Counted from the first letter of the stretch, positions 9,630 through 23,110 are shown. The stretch is DNA of 64,000 bases from Embiotoca jacksoni (GCA_022577435.1 JAKOON010000087.1:186001-250000), one strand, 5' to 3'. Made by a program: numbers and translations. The notes: generated by a model from the sequence alone, not told the origin.

Positions 9630-12600
9630 AATTCCACAACTGAAAAAAATATTTTGTTTTTCAACTACATAGGACGGTGATTCCCAAGCAGTGGTGCCGG
9701 AGGTCCGTGAGGCGCCACCCGGTGGCACCAAGAGATTCGTTGAAAGGTTTCACGAAGGCACTCAAACTGCCCAGAAAACATTATTTCTCAAACTCTCGCA
9801 AAATTTCAGTTTAGTTGAATAATCCAGCAATAATATGTAATAATCACCCAAAAATCAACTCAAAATTCCTCTTTGTTTTGGGGGCTTCTTGGCTCTTCTC
9901 CTAGTTAACCCGGTATTGTATTGATTCATTGACCCAAATTGTGTTCATTTTGACCCGCAAAAAATGTCAGTGTGTACATCCTGGGCTGCACCTTCAGCTT
10001 GCTTACGAAAGTATTTCCCACCACCCCCTGCTAACTCCTTTTCCTTCCCTTTCAAAAAGCCACACGTTCGCCTTCCTCGCTGTGTATTTACGGACCATCT
10101 ATGTATATCTCACACTAACCCAGAGGGTGAGGTCGGCCCCGCGACGCCAGCGCAGCGAGCCAGGCGGCCGGGGCCTTCCTGTCCTGCTCCTGCGGCTGGA
10201 AGTCTTGACTTGTGCCAGGCGCGCTGAGTCGCGATGGTCCTCCGAGTGAATAAAAAAAAAAAAAAAAAAAGGCCGGCCGCACCCTGAGAGGGAGCGCTGC
10301 TGCATGTGGACCAACCGGTCCTCCAGCCGACCCAGCATCTTAATTGGATGGCGTTACGTAAGCCGGACTCCCCCAGTGCACTTGAGGAAAAAAAAAAAAA
10401 AATGCAATGAGAGGCAGCGCAGTCCTTGAGTGCATGAAGTATGAAATGTGTGGCGGTTGTGGGGGGGGGGGGAGGGGGGGTAAGGCTAAAGATTCCATTC
10501 AGAGATTGCAGAAGAAAAACGGGTGGAAATTGTCTGTTTTTTTCCGCACCAACTGATAAATCTTGCGATGCCACTGTCAACGCAGGTCCTTAACTTTTGT
10601 TGTTTTGGAAGCGTCAAGCCCGATTGCATCTCACTTTTAATTGGCAGCAGCGTTTCCCTCGGCAGGCCAGTGGATGTGTGTCCTTGCCAGCAGCTCTGTG
10701 TTGCTGCGTTCTTGTCTCTTAACGTTTCCGAGGATTTCGCTGACAAACAGCAATGTGCAAAAAAAAACAAAAAAACTTTTGAATTTGAGCCGCTGATCGG
10801 ATGCAGATCACCTTGACACTGCTGGAACGGTGACGGTAGGGAAATTAGTCATCGTAGAATTTATCTAACATTCTGCTACTAACACTTGATCTAACTGACT
10901 GCGGTGAGTCACAGAGCTTCTGCTTCTGTCTGCAGTACTGTGCAAGGTTTGAGGCACTAAAAGTAAAGTGAGCAATGAGCAAAGTGGTCATTTATATTTA
11001 ACAATTATCCAAATACGAGGTGGAATAAGAGCCAGGGTACCCGGCAGGTATGAAGGATTTTTTTTTTTGAAGAACGTGCGGAGTTCTTTAGTGGACTCGG
11101 TCTGTCCCCGTGTCTTCTGTCTCGTAGGCCGACTCCCTGATGTTGAGGTCAATGCCGTGTTTCAAACTCTTCTGAGTGCATTAAGTGCGTTCACACTGTC
11201 GAGTACAGAAACATGCAGGGATCTACAAGTACCCGGATGATGCACTCAAAACGGTTAAAAAAAAAAAAAAGGCGTGTGAAACGCTGGACACTTTCCACCC
11301 TAAACGGTCGCCATCTTGGCTCCGAAGAGGAAAGGGGGCGGGGCCACCGAAGTAACGAATTTTCCAATTAAGGCGTCTGAGGAAACTGCAGCTGTTCCTT
11401 TTTTTTTTCCTCTACTGCTGCTGGACATAAGAACCAGTGTGTTTATTAATTTTCTTAAAACAGAGGGCACGAAAACACGTTGCTTTCTGGGTAAAATAAT
11501 TAAAGCCGCAGATATTTTGGCGGGTGATGTGTTCACACGCTGCGGTTATTTCCAGCAAGTGCTGAACACCAGTGCGAGAAAATATAACGGCACTTGCTCT
11601 GTCAAAATTCCTGCACCAGAAGTAAGAGTCCTATCATGTAAGAGCACTATTTGTTAGCGCACCAAGGGAAGTACGTCATTTCAGAGTCCCTGTTCTTCTT
11701 TTCTTCATGCAGTTTGTAAAGTTTGCTGCAGAATATATCCAGGACTGATCAGACGTCTCCGCGACGGATAGAAAAACCTGCCCGTCTACAGTGCCCGGGA
11801 CTTTTGCGCAGCCGTGTTACTCCCAATCAATTCTTAAGTAGCTCTGCTCTGTAGTTTTCATGTTGTCTTTGATTTCAGTTCATTCGTTTTGCCAGAATCC
11901 AGCAGCGCTTCCCACTCCGCTCAGAGCGCAGCGCTTTCCTCCGCTTCCTGTTTCATCTCACAAGAAGATATCAGGAAAGTCATCGCAGGGCTAATTTTAG
12001 TATAAGGTGATGTGTTTTACAGGCTGCAAAGTGCAGCTTGTTTAATACAACTCTGTTTGGAGAGTTAAGCCTGTTGAAATTAGTAATTACACGCGGCTGA
12101 ATATCCCTTCGTCCAGCATGTCCTACAAATACTACGAATTATTTCTAAGCAGGTCTCAAAGTCGAGAGTTTGCAGAATACTCGCAGGACGAGAAAATGTT
12201 TTTTACTCTTAAACCTGCATTATTTTGGGCTACTGCGGTCCATAATATGTCCATAACGCTCGACTGTGTCCACCAGCTGGTTGTTAACTTTGTCTGGTTC
12301 GGTGCTGAGTAAGTCGATTTCTTTAGTGCTGCTGCCAAAAATGTTATTAGGAGAGCGGCGACGGTGAATCAGAGCAACGAAGTTGGGGGCAGGACGAGCC
12401 TGAACAATGAGCTGAACCTCTGTAAAGCTGAGGTGAGTTGCATGATTGAGGTGGTTCATCACTGCAAGAAACTTGTGATCTGTTATTAATATAAAAATAT
12501 GAATTATAGCTGCTTTAAGTGAAACATTTTGGGTTTCTTTTTGTGAAATTTAATCGGCACTTTTCAACATCCAGGATAACAGTTCAAGTTTAGCATTTTC

Positions 12601-14030
12601 TGCTCTTACTATGATTTTTTTTTCTCGTGCATTGCCAAAAAACTATTTTTGTTTCACACAGATGTTGTAACCTTCAAGACGAGAGATTTCAGCATTAATA
12701 TTCATCTAGTCATGTGTTTTTAGATTCTTATTTTAGGCTCCTGCAGAAGTCAGAAAATGACAATACAGTATTTTCTGCACTGCCGTTATTTACTTGTTTT
12801 TTTTATTTACCCTTAAACTTGCCGGCTTTGAAGGTACAAAAAAATAAATAAATAAAAAAAGCTTTGGAAAGTTTGCGCAAAGCTGCAGCTGTGTTGCAGG
12901 TGTCGGAGGGGGGATAAGAGGCTTTATTATGGTTTATGCTTTTGTGGCTAAATACTCTCTTTGATGGGCTCGTGAAGAATGGCAATAAGTGTCCAATTAC
13001 GCCATCGGCTTTGTTGCTGGAAGACGCTCGAGTTCACGACGCCACCCGTGCAACATCTTAATCTGTTACACGAGTTTGAGGAAGTGTCTTCGGCTGCGCA
13101 GAAGCTGTCGGTATCACGAGTAAACAACGGCACAGGAAAGTAGCTTGAAGGATTATAAAGGATACAGACGGGGTGTTAAGACAGAAAGCGCTCCTTGATT
13201 TGTGGAGTTATTATCATAGCATGTGTTTACAATTCTTTGCTCTTCTCCGGCGTCTGGAAACCACTTCACTTAGTCGTGACTCTGCAGAAAGAGAGAGAGA
13301 AAAAAATTATTTCCCTTGTTACAAAAAAGAGACAGACAGCAATCAGGAAAACAAAACAAAAAAACAACCTCCCTGACTTTATTCCCTTTTTTCTAACCAA
13401 ATGATGCATGGATTTTAAGGTTGAATAGAAACGCTTAGTAAATGACAACAAAGGTGAGTCGCCTGCTCGAGCGCCGCGGTAACATCCTTTTAGAGTCAAA
13501 GAGAAAGCGACGCCTTGGAAACGAAGGATATTGTGGCTCCGCGCTGAAAGGGAGATTATCCCCAATTGTTCCTTTCAGCTCGCCTATAAGCTGTCCTGAT
13601 TTACTCTCAAATCAAATCATTCACTTTGCAGCCTCGTCGGCGCACTGTACACCTATACATCAGGGAAGAAGTGTCAGAAGCGGGAGTGTGGATTTCTCAA
13701 GTTGCAGCTTTAAAAGGCAGATTGTGCGGCAGCGGCTGACTGTAGCACTGCGTGTTAGGATTCAGTCGTAGAAAAGCTCCCGGCAGGCTCGTTTATTAGG
13801 AACCTACTTCTGATGGAATTACGGTGAGTGAAATAGGTCATCAGGTTTCATGCTTGGTAAACTCTTTTCATCTGGAGGCCGTGCACCCCCAAAAAGCAGG
13901 GAAAAACAATCATGGAAGGCTGCAGAGGTGGCTGCCGCATGGAGGGCGGCGTTATAACGAAACTGGAAAAAAACGAAACGGCTACTTCGATCAGCTGAAA
14001 TAACGGACGGCGACCTCCGCGGAGTCAAAT
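9630..14030. other. No gene seen; GC-rich patch at 10100-10340
   Basis: Mostly unique sequence with A/T homopolymers. The GC-rich patch holds CG-dense words but no supported exon. Around 11280-11345 a ggtcgccatcttggctccga word suggests a decayed repeat or promoter-like GC stretch. Confidence 0.45.
10461..10480 (+). repeat. G-run (12 G, A, 7 G)
   Basis: Two near-adjacent G runs able to form a G-quadruplex. It lies about 120 bp after a GC-rich patch (10100-10340). Confidence 0.85.
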
Positions 14031-14740
14031 CTCAGCGTTACAAACTGAACAAATCGATCGCCTCAACCCATCCACAAAGAGTGGAGAGCCAACAGCATTT
14101 TTTTAAATTTTTTTAACCGTATACAGTACACTGCAGCGTTCAAGATTTTTTTAATTTACATAACCATGCTTTTAAAAACAGTAAAACCTTGATTCATACA
14201 ATACATTTACTTAATTTTTATGATTTCACCAGGTAAAAAAATTTACTAACATACGAGACAAATAAATGGACCCTTATATATATTATCTATGCTAAAAGCT
14301 AGCCTTTTAATCTTTTGCAAGTACTTTCACAGGTGTGTTTTAATTTTAGATTACTAACTCATTGAAGGTTTTAGAAACAATCACCTGATCACAGCTTTGT
14401 GAAATGGATTAACAATCAATGTAAAGAGATAGCATGGATAGAATAAAAACACCACAGAACAGAGTAACTTCTAAATCAACATATTTCTTTAACATAAGAA
14501 ACCTTTCATGCAGCAATTACCAAAGCTTTCTTGTGAATTTCCTTGAGAGGTAGGTTGCAGTTGAAATTCTGGGAAGTCCAGTTCAAAAGGAACACACTAT
14601 AACAACAGGAAAATAATAATAATAGTGATTTTGTTGAACGGCAAACTTGCGAACATTGATTTAATTGCCTTTTTAAAAAAAATATGTTTCTTGATCGATC
14701 ACATCTGAACAAACAGCTGCATTTTCTCTTTCCGTCTCTT
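14031..14740. other. AT-rich stretch without gene
   Basis: Strongly AT-rich, with no ORF above 70 codons and no recognised repeat. Confidence 0.55.
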
Positions 14741-14744
14741 AGCG

Positions 14745-15200
14745 CACTTCTTAATGATTTTCCTGAGAAACAAACTTAGTTGAGCATCATTAGGAGATGG
14801 ATAACGGCATAGGTGACAGTTGTTTCTGTTGCCTTACCTGCTTCAGCTGGAAATAAATATTAATCGTGCTCATTACTTTCAGATTTAATGATGGAGTACG
14901 GCCATTATTTCCAAGATCTTGACAGTCTGGAGCGACCCGGATAATTAATGGGAATGTATTGACGATCGTACACCGTCGTGATGAACGTGTCTAATACGTA
15001 TTAGAGAAGACAAGCCTGTGTTATTACAGAAGCTAAGTCAGCCCTCTCATATATATGCTAATGGAGGGGCAGGTAATGCAGCAGTCTTTATTTGAAAAGA
15101 ACCATGAAATCAATCTGCGGTCGCGGCGACTGGCGACGCGTCGTGTTTTGAGATCGTGTTCAGAACAATCGAAACCCATCTGCTGTTGATAAAGCAGAAA
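14745..15200. other. Candidate conserved non-coding element
   Basis: Repeat-free sequence dense in homeodomain-type words (taatga, attaat, taattaatggg), E-box-like words (cagctg) and tatgctaat. No coding frame. This composition is typical of developmental enhancers, but conservation is not shown by one sequence. Confidence 0.3.
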
Positions 15201-18200
15201 ATGATCCCGGCGAAGGGTTCCTTTCAGACGCGAGCGAGCCTCCGACAGCGGGGAAGAGAATACAAGAGGCCTAATAACCACAGCAGAATACAGTAACAGC
15301 GTTGTGGGACTGAAATCTCCCACCACGGTTGTCATATTGGATCTTCATAAAGTGCTGCGTATATTGTTTACCTGGGTTGTTATTAATAGCGATTCCATTC
15401 ACCGCAGTGTTTGTGAGATTGGTTGCCTGCGCGGATTCCCCCCAGAGCTCCTGAAAGGCTCCGGGTCATTCACTTAACTTAACGTGTCAGTCCGCAAAAA
15501 CAGCTAACCGTCTGCAGCAAGGCGACACAAAGGGATGACATTCACTCTTTGCTTTCTTTTTTTCTTCCGGTCGTGTTTTCGCTGCCGTCAGCTGACATGT
15601 GCAACGATTCGATTCCATTGCGTGCGTTAGCCAGTAAGTTGAGAATCGCAAACGTGCCCGTAACCAGCGCTCGCAAAAACACGTGCAGCTCGGGCGCTGA
15701 AGTCGATCGAGCGACGTAGCTTGGAATACTTACTCGTGAAGGTTGTAGCTTCCTCCCGCTCCGTTCGCATCGCGGTGCTGCGCTCCGTTCACGCGCAACA
15801 GGAACAGTTTCGAAACGTTTAAAAAAAAAAAAAAAAATTTAAAAAACTTGAATGCCAACAATGAGGGATCATCTATAAAATGTATGTTGGTCACGGTTCT
15901 TCAAAACCTGCATTAATCAGTCCCTTCAGGATTTTGAAGAGTGTTTTTGTAATTGTTGTGATCCAAAATTCTTAATTTTGCAGCAGCTTTTCTAAAAAGA
16001 TTGTGACGGGGTTTGCTGAGTTTTTATGTGATTATTTTGGTGAAATTGTGGCAAAACCAAATTGCTAATCAGAGAAGAAAAATCGGATTGTTTTTTAACT
16101 ACTTCCCAACAAAGTAAGAGTCGTATGTAATCACTTTTCTTTTATGACAATAATCATACTGCACAACACGGAAATAGATGGAAATAATTCAATCCTCATC
16201 TTTATTTTCTAAATTTAAAGAACCATCATGGGCTGAAAGTCATAAAAGTGACATACTTTTACAAAGCAGACAGTCTGTGACTGCTATAAAGAATATATGT
16301 TGTAAGCTACATCTTCAGTAAAATAAGTGCTTTAAATGCTTTTTAATTCAAGACATGAACCATGCACAAAATTAAAGTGCAATACACAACTGTAAGCTGT
16401 AATTTAACACGTACTGTACGATAAGACTGATGCCAGGAAGTGGGATAATTGGGGCCCCAATTCTCAATTTAAAACCACATTTCCCATAATCCCCATCACT
16501 TCCTGTTTTGCTTTTTTCCGATCACTCAGCATGCAGTTGATTTTGAAGATGAGATCAGAGGTTGAAGAGCCTTTTTGGCTCCAAATGAGGAGTTCTTTTT
16601 ATTGTTAATGCCAATTGTGTTCGGAAAGACTTTGAGCTTTAATGTCTTCAGCAGAGCTTCTCCTGGGCAATTTCGATGCGGGGAAGTCACTAGAATTAAG
16701 CAATGTGGCAAGCTCTCGCAAATATGGCACAGATTGGTCAAATTTGCATTAATTATTGTGGTAATACGATCACAATATCCTGAAGGGACAGATGGATTAA
16801 CTAACTTTTTGGACTGACTATCACTGTTTTTAACTTGGTAGCAAAACACTTACTGATAACACAGAGAAATGCCAACATTCGTTAGGAGTCATATTTGTGG
16901 CCACCTGTTGAATCCAAGTCCAACATTTACTCCTCATTCTGCTCTCTTTTTGGTTCGTGCACTGCAGGTAGCGACGCGCGTTTTGTTGCTCAGACAATGA
17001 GGACGCCGATGAAAGTGACTGAGACTAAACAGTGAATGTATAAAGTTTGGTGAGAGGAAAATCCTGCAGTTTCTGTGTTTCCTGGGGATGAAAGTTGTTG
17101 AAAATAAAAGGTTTTATTTGTTTTTTTCTATAATTTCCCCGCCGGCTTCCTCCTCGTCGAACATAAACAAGGCAGCTGTCACGCTGACTCTCATTGTTAC
17201 CGGCTACTTCTGTAACAGAAAGCTGAAGAATGTTGACCAGTTTATATCCAGCTGAAGGCCTCTGCTGCCCAACTTAATGTCGCCACAGCTCCGAATAAAA
17301 GCAATCAGAAGAGACACAGAAACACAAATGTGTCGGATGCTTCCTCTTAAATATCTCTGGAGAGAGGATGGAAACACACATTTATACATATTTTATTCGG
17401 CTGAGATTTGGGTAATGATTGTAATTAGATCATCATTTTGTGTTATTGTCGAGCGGAAATTCCTCTTCCTAAGTTCAAAGCCAGATTTAGATATGGATTT
17501 CAACAATATGCCTTTTCTGTGTGTTTAAATTCGTCCGTCTTCGAGCTCCCCGTCTGTTTGTGTTTCATCTCCGGTTCGAAAAGAAAAACAACTTGACACA
17601 CTTCTTCTTTCCCTCGTGGTAACGCAGTAGGTGTGGGTAGTGAAGTGGTCCTCGCATTGGCCCACAATGGCTCGCTGCACTTCTGCAGAGCCAGGTAACT
17701 AGGCAACAGCCCTTGCCGGTCGACGGAGGTGTTTTGTTTTTTTTGCAGAGGATGCTGCGGGGAAGCTGTGACTTTTCGAGATCCTCCTCTTACGTCACGC
17801 TCGCAGTCGAAAGATGCTCGCCGAGCGGGGAGGACGAGGGGGCTTTCTTTTTTTTTTCTTTTTTTTTTTTTTTTGCTTTGGAAAGGTTTAAAAAAAAAAA
17901 AAAAAAAGATGTTTATTTATACGGAGAAGGAATCTCCTCTACCTGCAGTTTATCAGGAAATCGACTGACAGGCTGAGGTTTGTCATTTTCTTGGCCGTCC
18001 CCGAACTCCCAGCTCGCTCCCATGGAGCCGGGCCGCCTGCCATATGGTGCCGGACACGGTTGAAGTGTGCTGAGGGAGTTTCTGCCCGGAACTGGGTCAC
18101 TAAAATTGCTGGCTTATAATTAGGGATGATCAACTCTCTATTTACCTTCCTATATTCCACTATCTTTAGACTTTAGCGTTAATGAGGTAGATCCATCAGC

Positions 18201-18660
18201 TTAAAAAAAGACTTAAATTCACGTGTTTAATATGCAGAAAGGGTCTCCCACAGGCTGTGAATAATAGATTGTATTGGTTCCACTGGGGATTATTCACCAT
18301 ACGATGATTGCAGAGTGGGCGTAGTTTACGCACTTTTATGTGTGACATAGCGTGGAGTTGTTTTCCATCCATCTGTTTTGTTTGTGTGTTTGTTAGTTTT
18401 AATGAAACTTAAGTGAACGATCCATAAGTGCAGGTCAGAGTTATGCATTTTAATGAGCCGCCATGTTGCCATCATCGATGTTACTGTACGTCGCGGGGAG
18501 GCTGAGTTTGTTTTATTTCTATTCTGGTTGACCTGCCCGGGTTTCTGCATCACCCGTGGGCCGAGTGAGAAGTGAACTTTATTTATTTATTTTTTATTTG
18601 TTTTTACTTCTCAGTTTCCTCGCCACGGCTCCGGCTGTGCGCGCTCCCCGTCTTGTTTGT
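15201..18660. other. No gene seen
   Basis: 15550-15800 is moderately CpG-rich. The T run and A run at 17845-17907 could pair as a hairpin. ORFs are short and lack splice support. Confidence 0.5.
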
Positions 18661-18670
18661 GTTTCTGAAG

Positions 18671-18671
18671 G

Positions 18672-18703
<32 letters not shown>

Positions 18704-18716
18704 TGCGTGCGTGTGT

Positions 18717-18774
<58 letters not shown>

Positions 18775-18816
18775 GCGTGTGTGTGTGTGTGTGTGCGTGT
18801 GCGTGCATGCGCGCGC
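18671..18816 (+). repeat. Compound (GT)n(GTGC)n microsatellite, about 145 bp
   Basis: GT repeat with a block of gtgc tetranucleotides at about 18685-18710, further GT, and a gcgtgcatgcgcgcg end. It is almost wholly alternating purine-pyrimidine. Confidence 0.97.
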
Positions 18817-18892
18817 TCAGAGTTCCTGGAATTGTCCGCATGTTTAATTCATGCAGGAGTTCATGTTTAAACCAGACTGTCTTTGTCAGGTC

Positions 18893-18921
18893 GACTCTTC
18901 CTCTTCCTCTTCCTCTTCCTC
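18893..18921 (+). repeat. (TCTTCC)n short tandem repeat
   Basis: About four and a half copies of a hexanucleotide (cttcct register). Confidence 0.85.
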
Positions 18922-20109
18922 CGGCTCGCCCCGGAGCCCACGGCGTGGCAGGAAACGGGGCCCGGCGGGTCGGTTTGTGAGGATTTAAAGCGGAGCGCCT
19001 CGGTCGTGAAGCTTCACCCGATGCCTCCTCTGACTGCTCGTGACACATCTGTGCTGCTTCAAAACAGAAGCTCCGCCTCAAAGTCGCGCGAACAGACAAA
19101 CTTTGCACTTAAGTGGCCCGGAGTGACGGAGACGGAGAGCTGTTTGACTTTTTTTTTTTTAACGTTTCAGAGATGTGGAGGCCGGAGTTTCGCTGCTGGA
19201 GTGATTATTCTGGGCGACAGAAATAGATCTGGGCACATTAGTGGCATCTGAAGCAGAGCAGATTGTAATTTAGGCTGATTGGATCTGTGAATATGAGAAA
19301 AAAAACACTTTTTTTCTTCACCTTTCAATCTTTCAAACAACGTTTGCCTGTAACTACGATACGGTTATCGTGACACAAATTATCTTCAAGTGGAGTTTAG
19401 GTTAACTCCTATCAAAGCATTTATCTTAAATCTAAAGGTGTCCAATACAAAGGTTAATTACAAAACTTTTCTTGAAAGAGTGACCAAACCGATCAACTAA
19501 ACAATAATATAAAAGCCTATTTACACTCTCAGTCGAGTTTTTTCTGCTTTGCACACACGTTCGGACTGTCGAAGCAACACCGAGGACAAACTGCAGCCAA
19601 AAACATGACGCCCAAGTTTGCTCGTAAGGAAATAGATCATTAATGTGCTGATTCGTAAATCAGTTCACAGAAACTATTGATGATCTGTATCTTTAAATGA
19701 CTAACTCGGCGCATGCAAATATTACAGTCAAATCATAATAGCACCTGTTTCGTCCATCTGTCTCCGCCGGTGTCCTCTGCAGCAGCTCTGCGCTCGACAG
19801 CGAACAGAAACAAAATGTAAATCCGGAGACAGATGAAGACAAATGAAGTCACGCTGCCCTTTTTGTGATTGTTTTTCTCTTTGTCAATTTGGAGATTCCG
19901 CGGTTGACAGCCGACGCACCTGCTACTGTGCAGTCACGAGCTGCCATTTCTGCTCCGTAATTGTCTAATTTTTTTTTTTTGTAATGCTGGTGAGCTAATC
20001 TGAGCTGGAAGCAGCAGGACGCTGACGCGGAGAAAAAAAAACAGAATAATTTGGTGAATAATTTGAGGCTGTTTTCCGTCTCTCGTTTCATAAGAGCACG
20101 TGTAGAGCC

Positions 20110-20545
20110 GTAGAGGCGGCGAGGGCTCTTTTCTTACCTGACGGTGGAGGTCAAAGGTGGCGGCAGAGACGCGGCTGACAAGCGAATCCTCCCCCTCCCT
20201 CCCCCCCGTCACCGGCGATCCTGCGGGCGGCGGTGACAGTAAATGGCAGCCGGAGACGGTGTCCTGATGTGACACCCGCTGGAGCTCTGACCCAGGTTGT
20301 TGGGCGCCCCCTCCTCCTCCTCCCTTCCCCTCCCCTCCCCCTCCCCCGGCCCCTCCGCGAGTCAGCACCACCCGTCACCATCCGCTGTCAGCCGAGAGCC
20401 GGACAGGCTGACAGGCTCCTTGTTGCTCTCCGGCTCCTTCGTACGGCCGAGTTACAGGACGATGCTGCCGTGTGGACGGCGGCTAAAATACAACAGCCTG
20501 AAGGTCTCGGATCATATCGGCGGTGCGATCCCTAAAAATATCCAG
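20110..20545. other. GC/CpG-rich island with C-rich tract
   Basis: GC content rises sharply, and the 50 bases at 20305-20356 are almost all C and T (ccctcctcc, then cccctcccctccccctcccc). The minus strand is therefore a candidate G-quadruplex and a likely Sp/KLF or MAZ-type binding region. An ATG at 20462 opens a 44-codon frame with no donor site, which I do not call a gene. Confidence 0.4.
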
Positions 20546-21299
20546 ATTGTCCATCATCAGATGTCAGAAGGTAGACATGGATGGTGGATGAAGTAAATTT
20601 CACCATTAAAAAAAAAAAAGCAAAAACGTGAAGAGAAAAACATAATTTGTGTCTATTTATTCTGACACATTATATATATGATTACATCATCCACACAAGG
20701 CTGCAATACGTTTATTCATACATGAATTCATAGAAGAGGAAACGGGCTGTGAGATGTTATATCAAATTGTTGTGTTGTTATTTTGGTTGGCTATTTACAC
20801 ATCAAGCAGGGAAACGGGTGAATCACCGGTAACGTATGTCATTTCGAGCGGGCTCTCAACTTAGCGTCGCTTTCTGGGCAGAAACGATACGGCGTCCCGC
20901 GTCGGCGCCAACGGCATGGACAGGAAGTTGAGACGTGTCTCCAAACGTCTACTTTAAACTACTTAAATGAATAACGCTGCGCGGAAGAGTTGCTGCATGG
21001 CAACAGAAATGTCAGTCCTTGATTTGTTCCCCTGCCGTGTCATAAAAACGATCCCGATAACTGAGTTGACTTGCTTATCTTTGGGGCAATTTATTAACTA
21101 ATTTAACTCTGGTGGTTCCTGGACGCGTCGGTCTGGTGTGCATTCGCTCTCTTTAAAGCTTTGGTTTGGTTTCCTGCCGGCTCTGAATCACTGATTTTTG
21201 TCTGTCTTCTGTTTGCTGATGAACGAGAATCATACAGTTGATTTATCAGACCTGTTTTTCACAGAAAATAATGGCATGAAGCTGCTTGACAGAGCACAG

Positions 21300-21350
21300 T
21301 TTTTAAAAAAACAAAAACAACGTGCTAAAAGATGCTAAAACGCTCCTTGG
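21300..21350 (+). repeat. Short fragment sharing the gctaaaagatgctaaaa word
   Basis: The words aaaaacaacgtgctaaaaga and tgctaaaacgctcc match the right end of the repeat at 55850-56350 over about 35 bases. Confidence 0.35.
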
Positions 21351-22654
21351 AGATACTTTAGAGAACCACTCAGTTCAGTGATAATTCTCAGGCATTAGTT
21401 ATGAGATCCTTCAAAGTAAAAGACTCATTCATTAACGAACTCTGAAGTTAACAAAATAGAAATATGGAACTAAATTAAATGAACTCATTGAGCATTTCCC
21501 CCTGAATTTCAAGCCTGTAGTTCTTTGTTGTTTCCTGCAAAAGGAACCAGATAGTCTCTACCAACTGAGATCCGGGCTGGCAGTCTTATTAGCCTTCAGG
21601 TGGGAGCAGACAGGCAGCGATTCGGTGACCATGTAACTCCACTCCTCCCGTCATGTTCATGAAGAGCCGAAACCCGGCTTCAAGGCTCCGTCAGAGCCCA
21701 ACGCTAAGCTCCTCATCTCTCCTTCCTCTGCCACCCATCAAGGATTTATCTCCTTTCAAACAGACCGCGAGCGGCGTGTCAGCGCTGCAAAGTCACGCAA
21801 GGGCAGCTGTCAGGAGGAGGAACGGGGAGCCGGTGCAAGTCTGATTCCTGATTTCAAAGCACAATATTCATGGCAAATAATCTACCTCTCCGCCTACCAT
21901 GCTAATCTGACATGTGATACACTCGGGAGGGGCTTCTTCTTCTTCTTTTTTTTTTCTTTTTTTTTTTTTACTTAAACTAAATTCCCAAACCTTCCTCCAG
22001 TGAGACCAAGCTCAGCTTATAGAGGCTGCGAGGGAATAGACCTGACACACTCCAGCCTTCTTTGGGTATAATTACACCGCCAGGACTCAACCTCTCTGGC
22101 AGCCGGTTGTTCCGCATCTAGTCTCACCTGCTTTTAGTCGGTTCCTCTTCAAAGGGTGTTAAGAGGGGACTCGGGGTTACCGCCTGATTCCTGCAACTCA
22201 GGAGCGATAAGAAAGTCGCTGTGGAAAACAGGCTTACTGCTCTGCTTCAGTGGGTTTAACTTATTGAAGTCTGGCTGGCAGAAATTCAACTTGACAGTAA
22301 GAACATGTGGCTTTATATCACATAAACAGATCAATACGTGACCAGATTACAGTCTGTAAACATCAACAGTCACTCTTGACTAAACTGAGTGTTTATGTAA
22401 CCTGAGCGTCACGTCTTGAACGGAGGGTACGAACACTGGTCTTGTTAAACTTTGTTCCCCCGACCATCCACCCCAACATCCTCTCTACAACTTCTGTGAA
22501 GTCTAAAAGTATTCAACGGCTGGAGGGAACATTGCAGAGCAGGCCGGTGTAACGGCCAAACGTGTAACACACCCGCAGAATTCACCAGCTCAGTCCGTGT
22601 CACATGAAAAGCACACGCATGTACGACCGAGGTCGAAAAGGGAGATCATGTGAC

Positions 22655-22730
22655 GCAGGTCATGTTACATTACATTTCATTTAGCTGACGCTTTTATCCA
22701 AAGCGACTTACAATAATCATGTGTTGTAAA
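22655..22730 (+). mobile_element. Short dispersed repeat module (tttatccaaagcgacttaca)
   Basis: The words gttacattacatttcattta, gctgacgcttttatccaaag and cgacttacaataa form a module found in very many copies across teleost genomes, to my knowledge. Only the core is intact. The flanks are unrelated. Confidence 0.68.
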
Positions 22731-22779
22731 GAGTCTGAGTAGAGTCAACGTGGATTTCTTTTAAGTATCGTACACACAT

Positions 22780-22930
22780 AATGTAACGTATTTAACTTCC
22801 GTAGGGTTACTGCCATAAATGTACTTATTCTAACCCAAATCATGATTTTTTTATTTTTTTTTCCAACTTAAAACACTTGGTTCTTGGTGCCTAAACCACA
22901 TGCATGTACTTTTCAGGCCTGGGCGAGGAA
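22780..22930 (-). mobile_element. Dispersed repeat with gcctaaacc words, inverted copy
   Basis: On the plus strand it shows attctaacccaaatcatgat, a T-rich stretch, then aaaacacttggttcttggtg and cctaaaccacatgcatg. The reverse complement (ggtttaggca and catgatttgggtta) resembles the stretch at 61350-61450 and a fish repeat rich in ttaggcacc / ggttagg words. Confidence 0.42.
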
Positions 22931-22949
22931 AAACCACAGACTGTTTACA

Positions 22950-23110
22950 GTCATGGACGTGTCTTCTGGGTCTGAAACAAAAAATAAGTGCAGAAGTGCC
23001 ATGAAGTGCAAAAAACAAGATGGTGGTGGTGAGAAATGACAGAATTCAGGCTTCAAAACGACAGCTCATAAACTGATGGGTGTCGTCATGATAGGATGCA
23101 ATGTAGAAAA
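22950..23110 (+). mobile_element. Dispersed teleost repeat, family A copy 3 (short)
   Basis: The sequence holds gtcatggacgtgtcttctgg, gtctgaaacaaaaaataag and gccatgaagtgc, then aagatggtggtggtgag and caggcttcaaaacgacagct. These words appear in the same order as in the other copies, but most of the middle is missing. Confidence 0.5.

Larger units (their letters stand above)
18922..22650. other. No gene seen outside the GC-rich island
   Basis: Unique sequence around the 20.1-20.5 kb island. 21560-22140 is repeat-poor and could include conserved non-coding DNA. There is a T-rich stretch at 21938-21970. Confidence 0.45.

Noticed and set aside
18556..19108. Cys/Val- and Thr/His-rich ORFs on both strands
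   Set aside because: They are translations of the GT/AC microsatellite.
20462..20596. ATG-started frame in the GC-rich island (MLPCGRRLKYNSLK...)
   Set aside because: Considered as a first exon, but there is no convincing donor before the stop and no recognisable protein.
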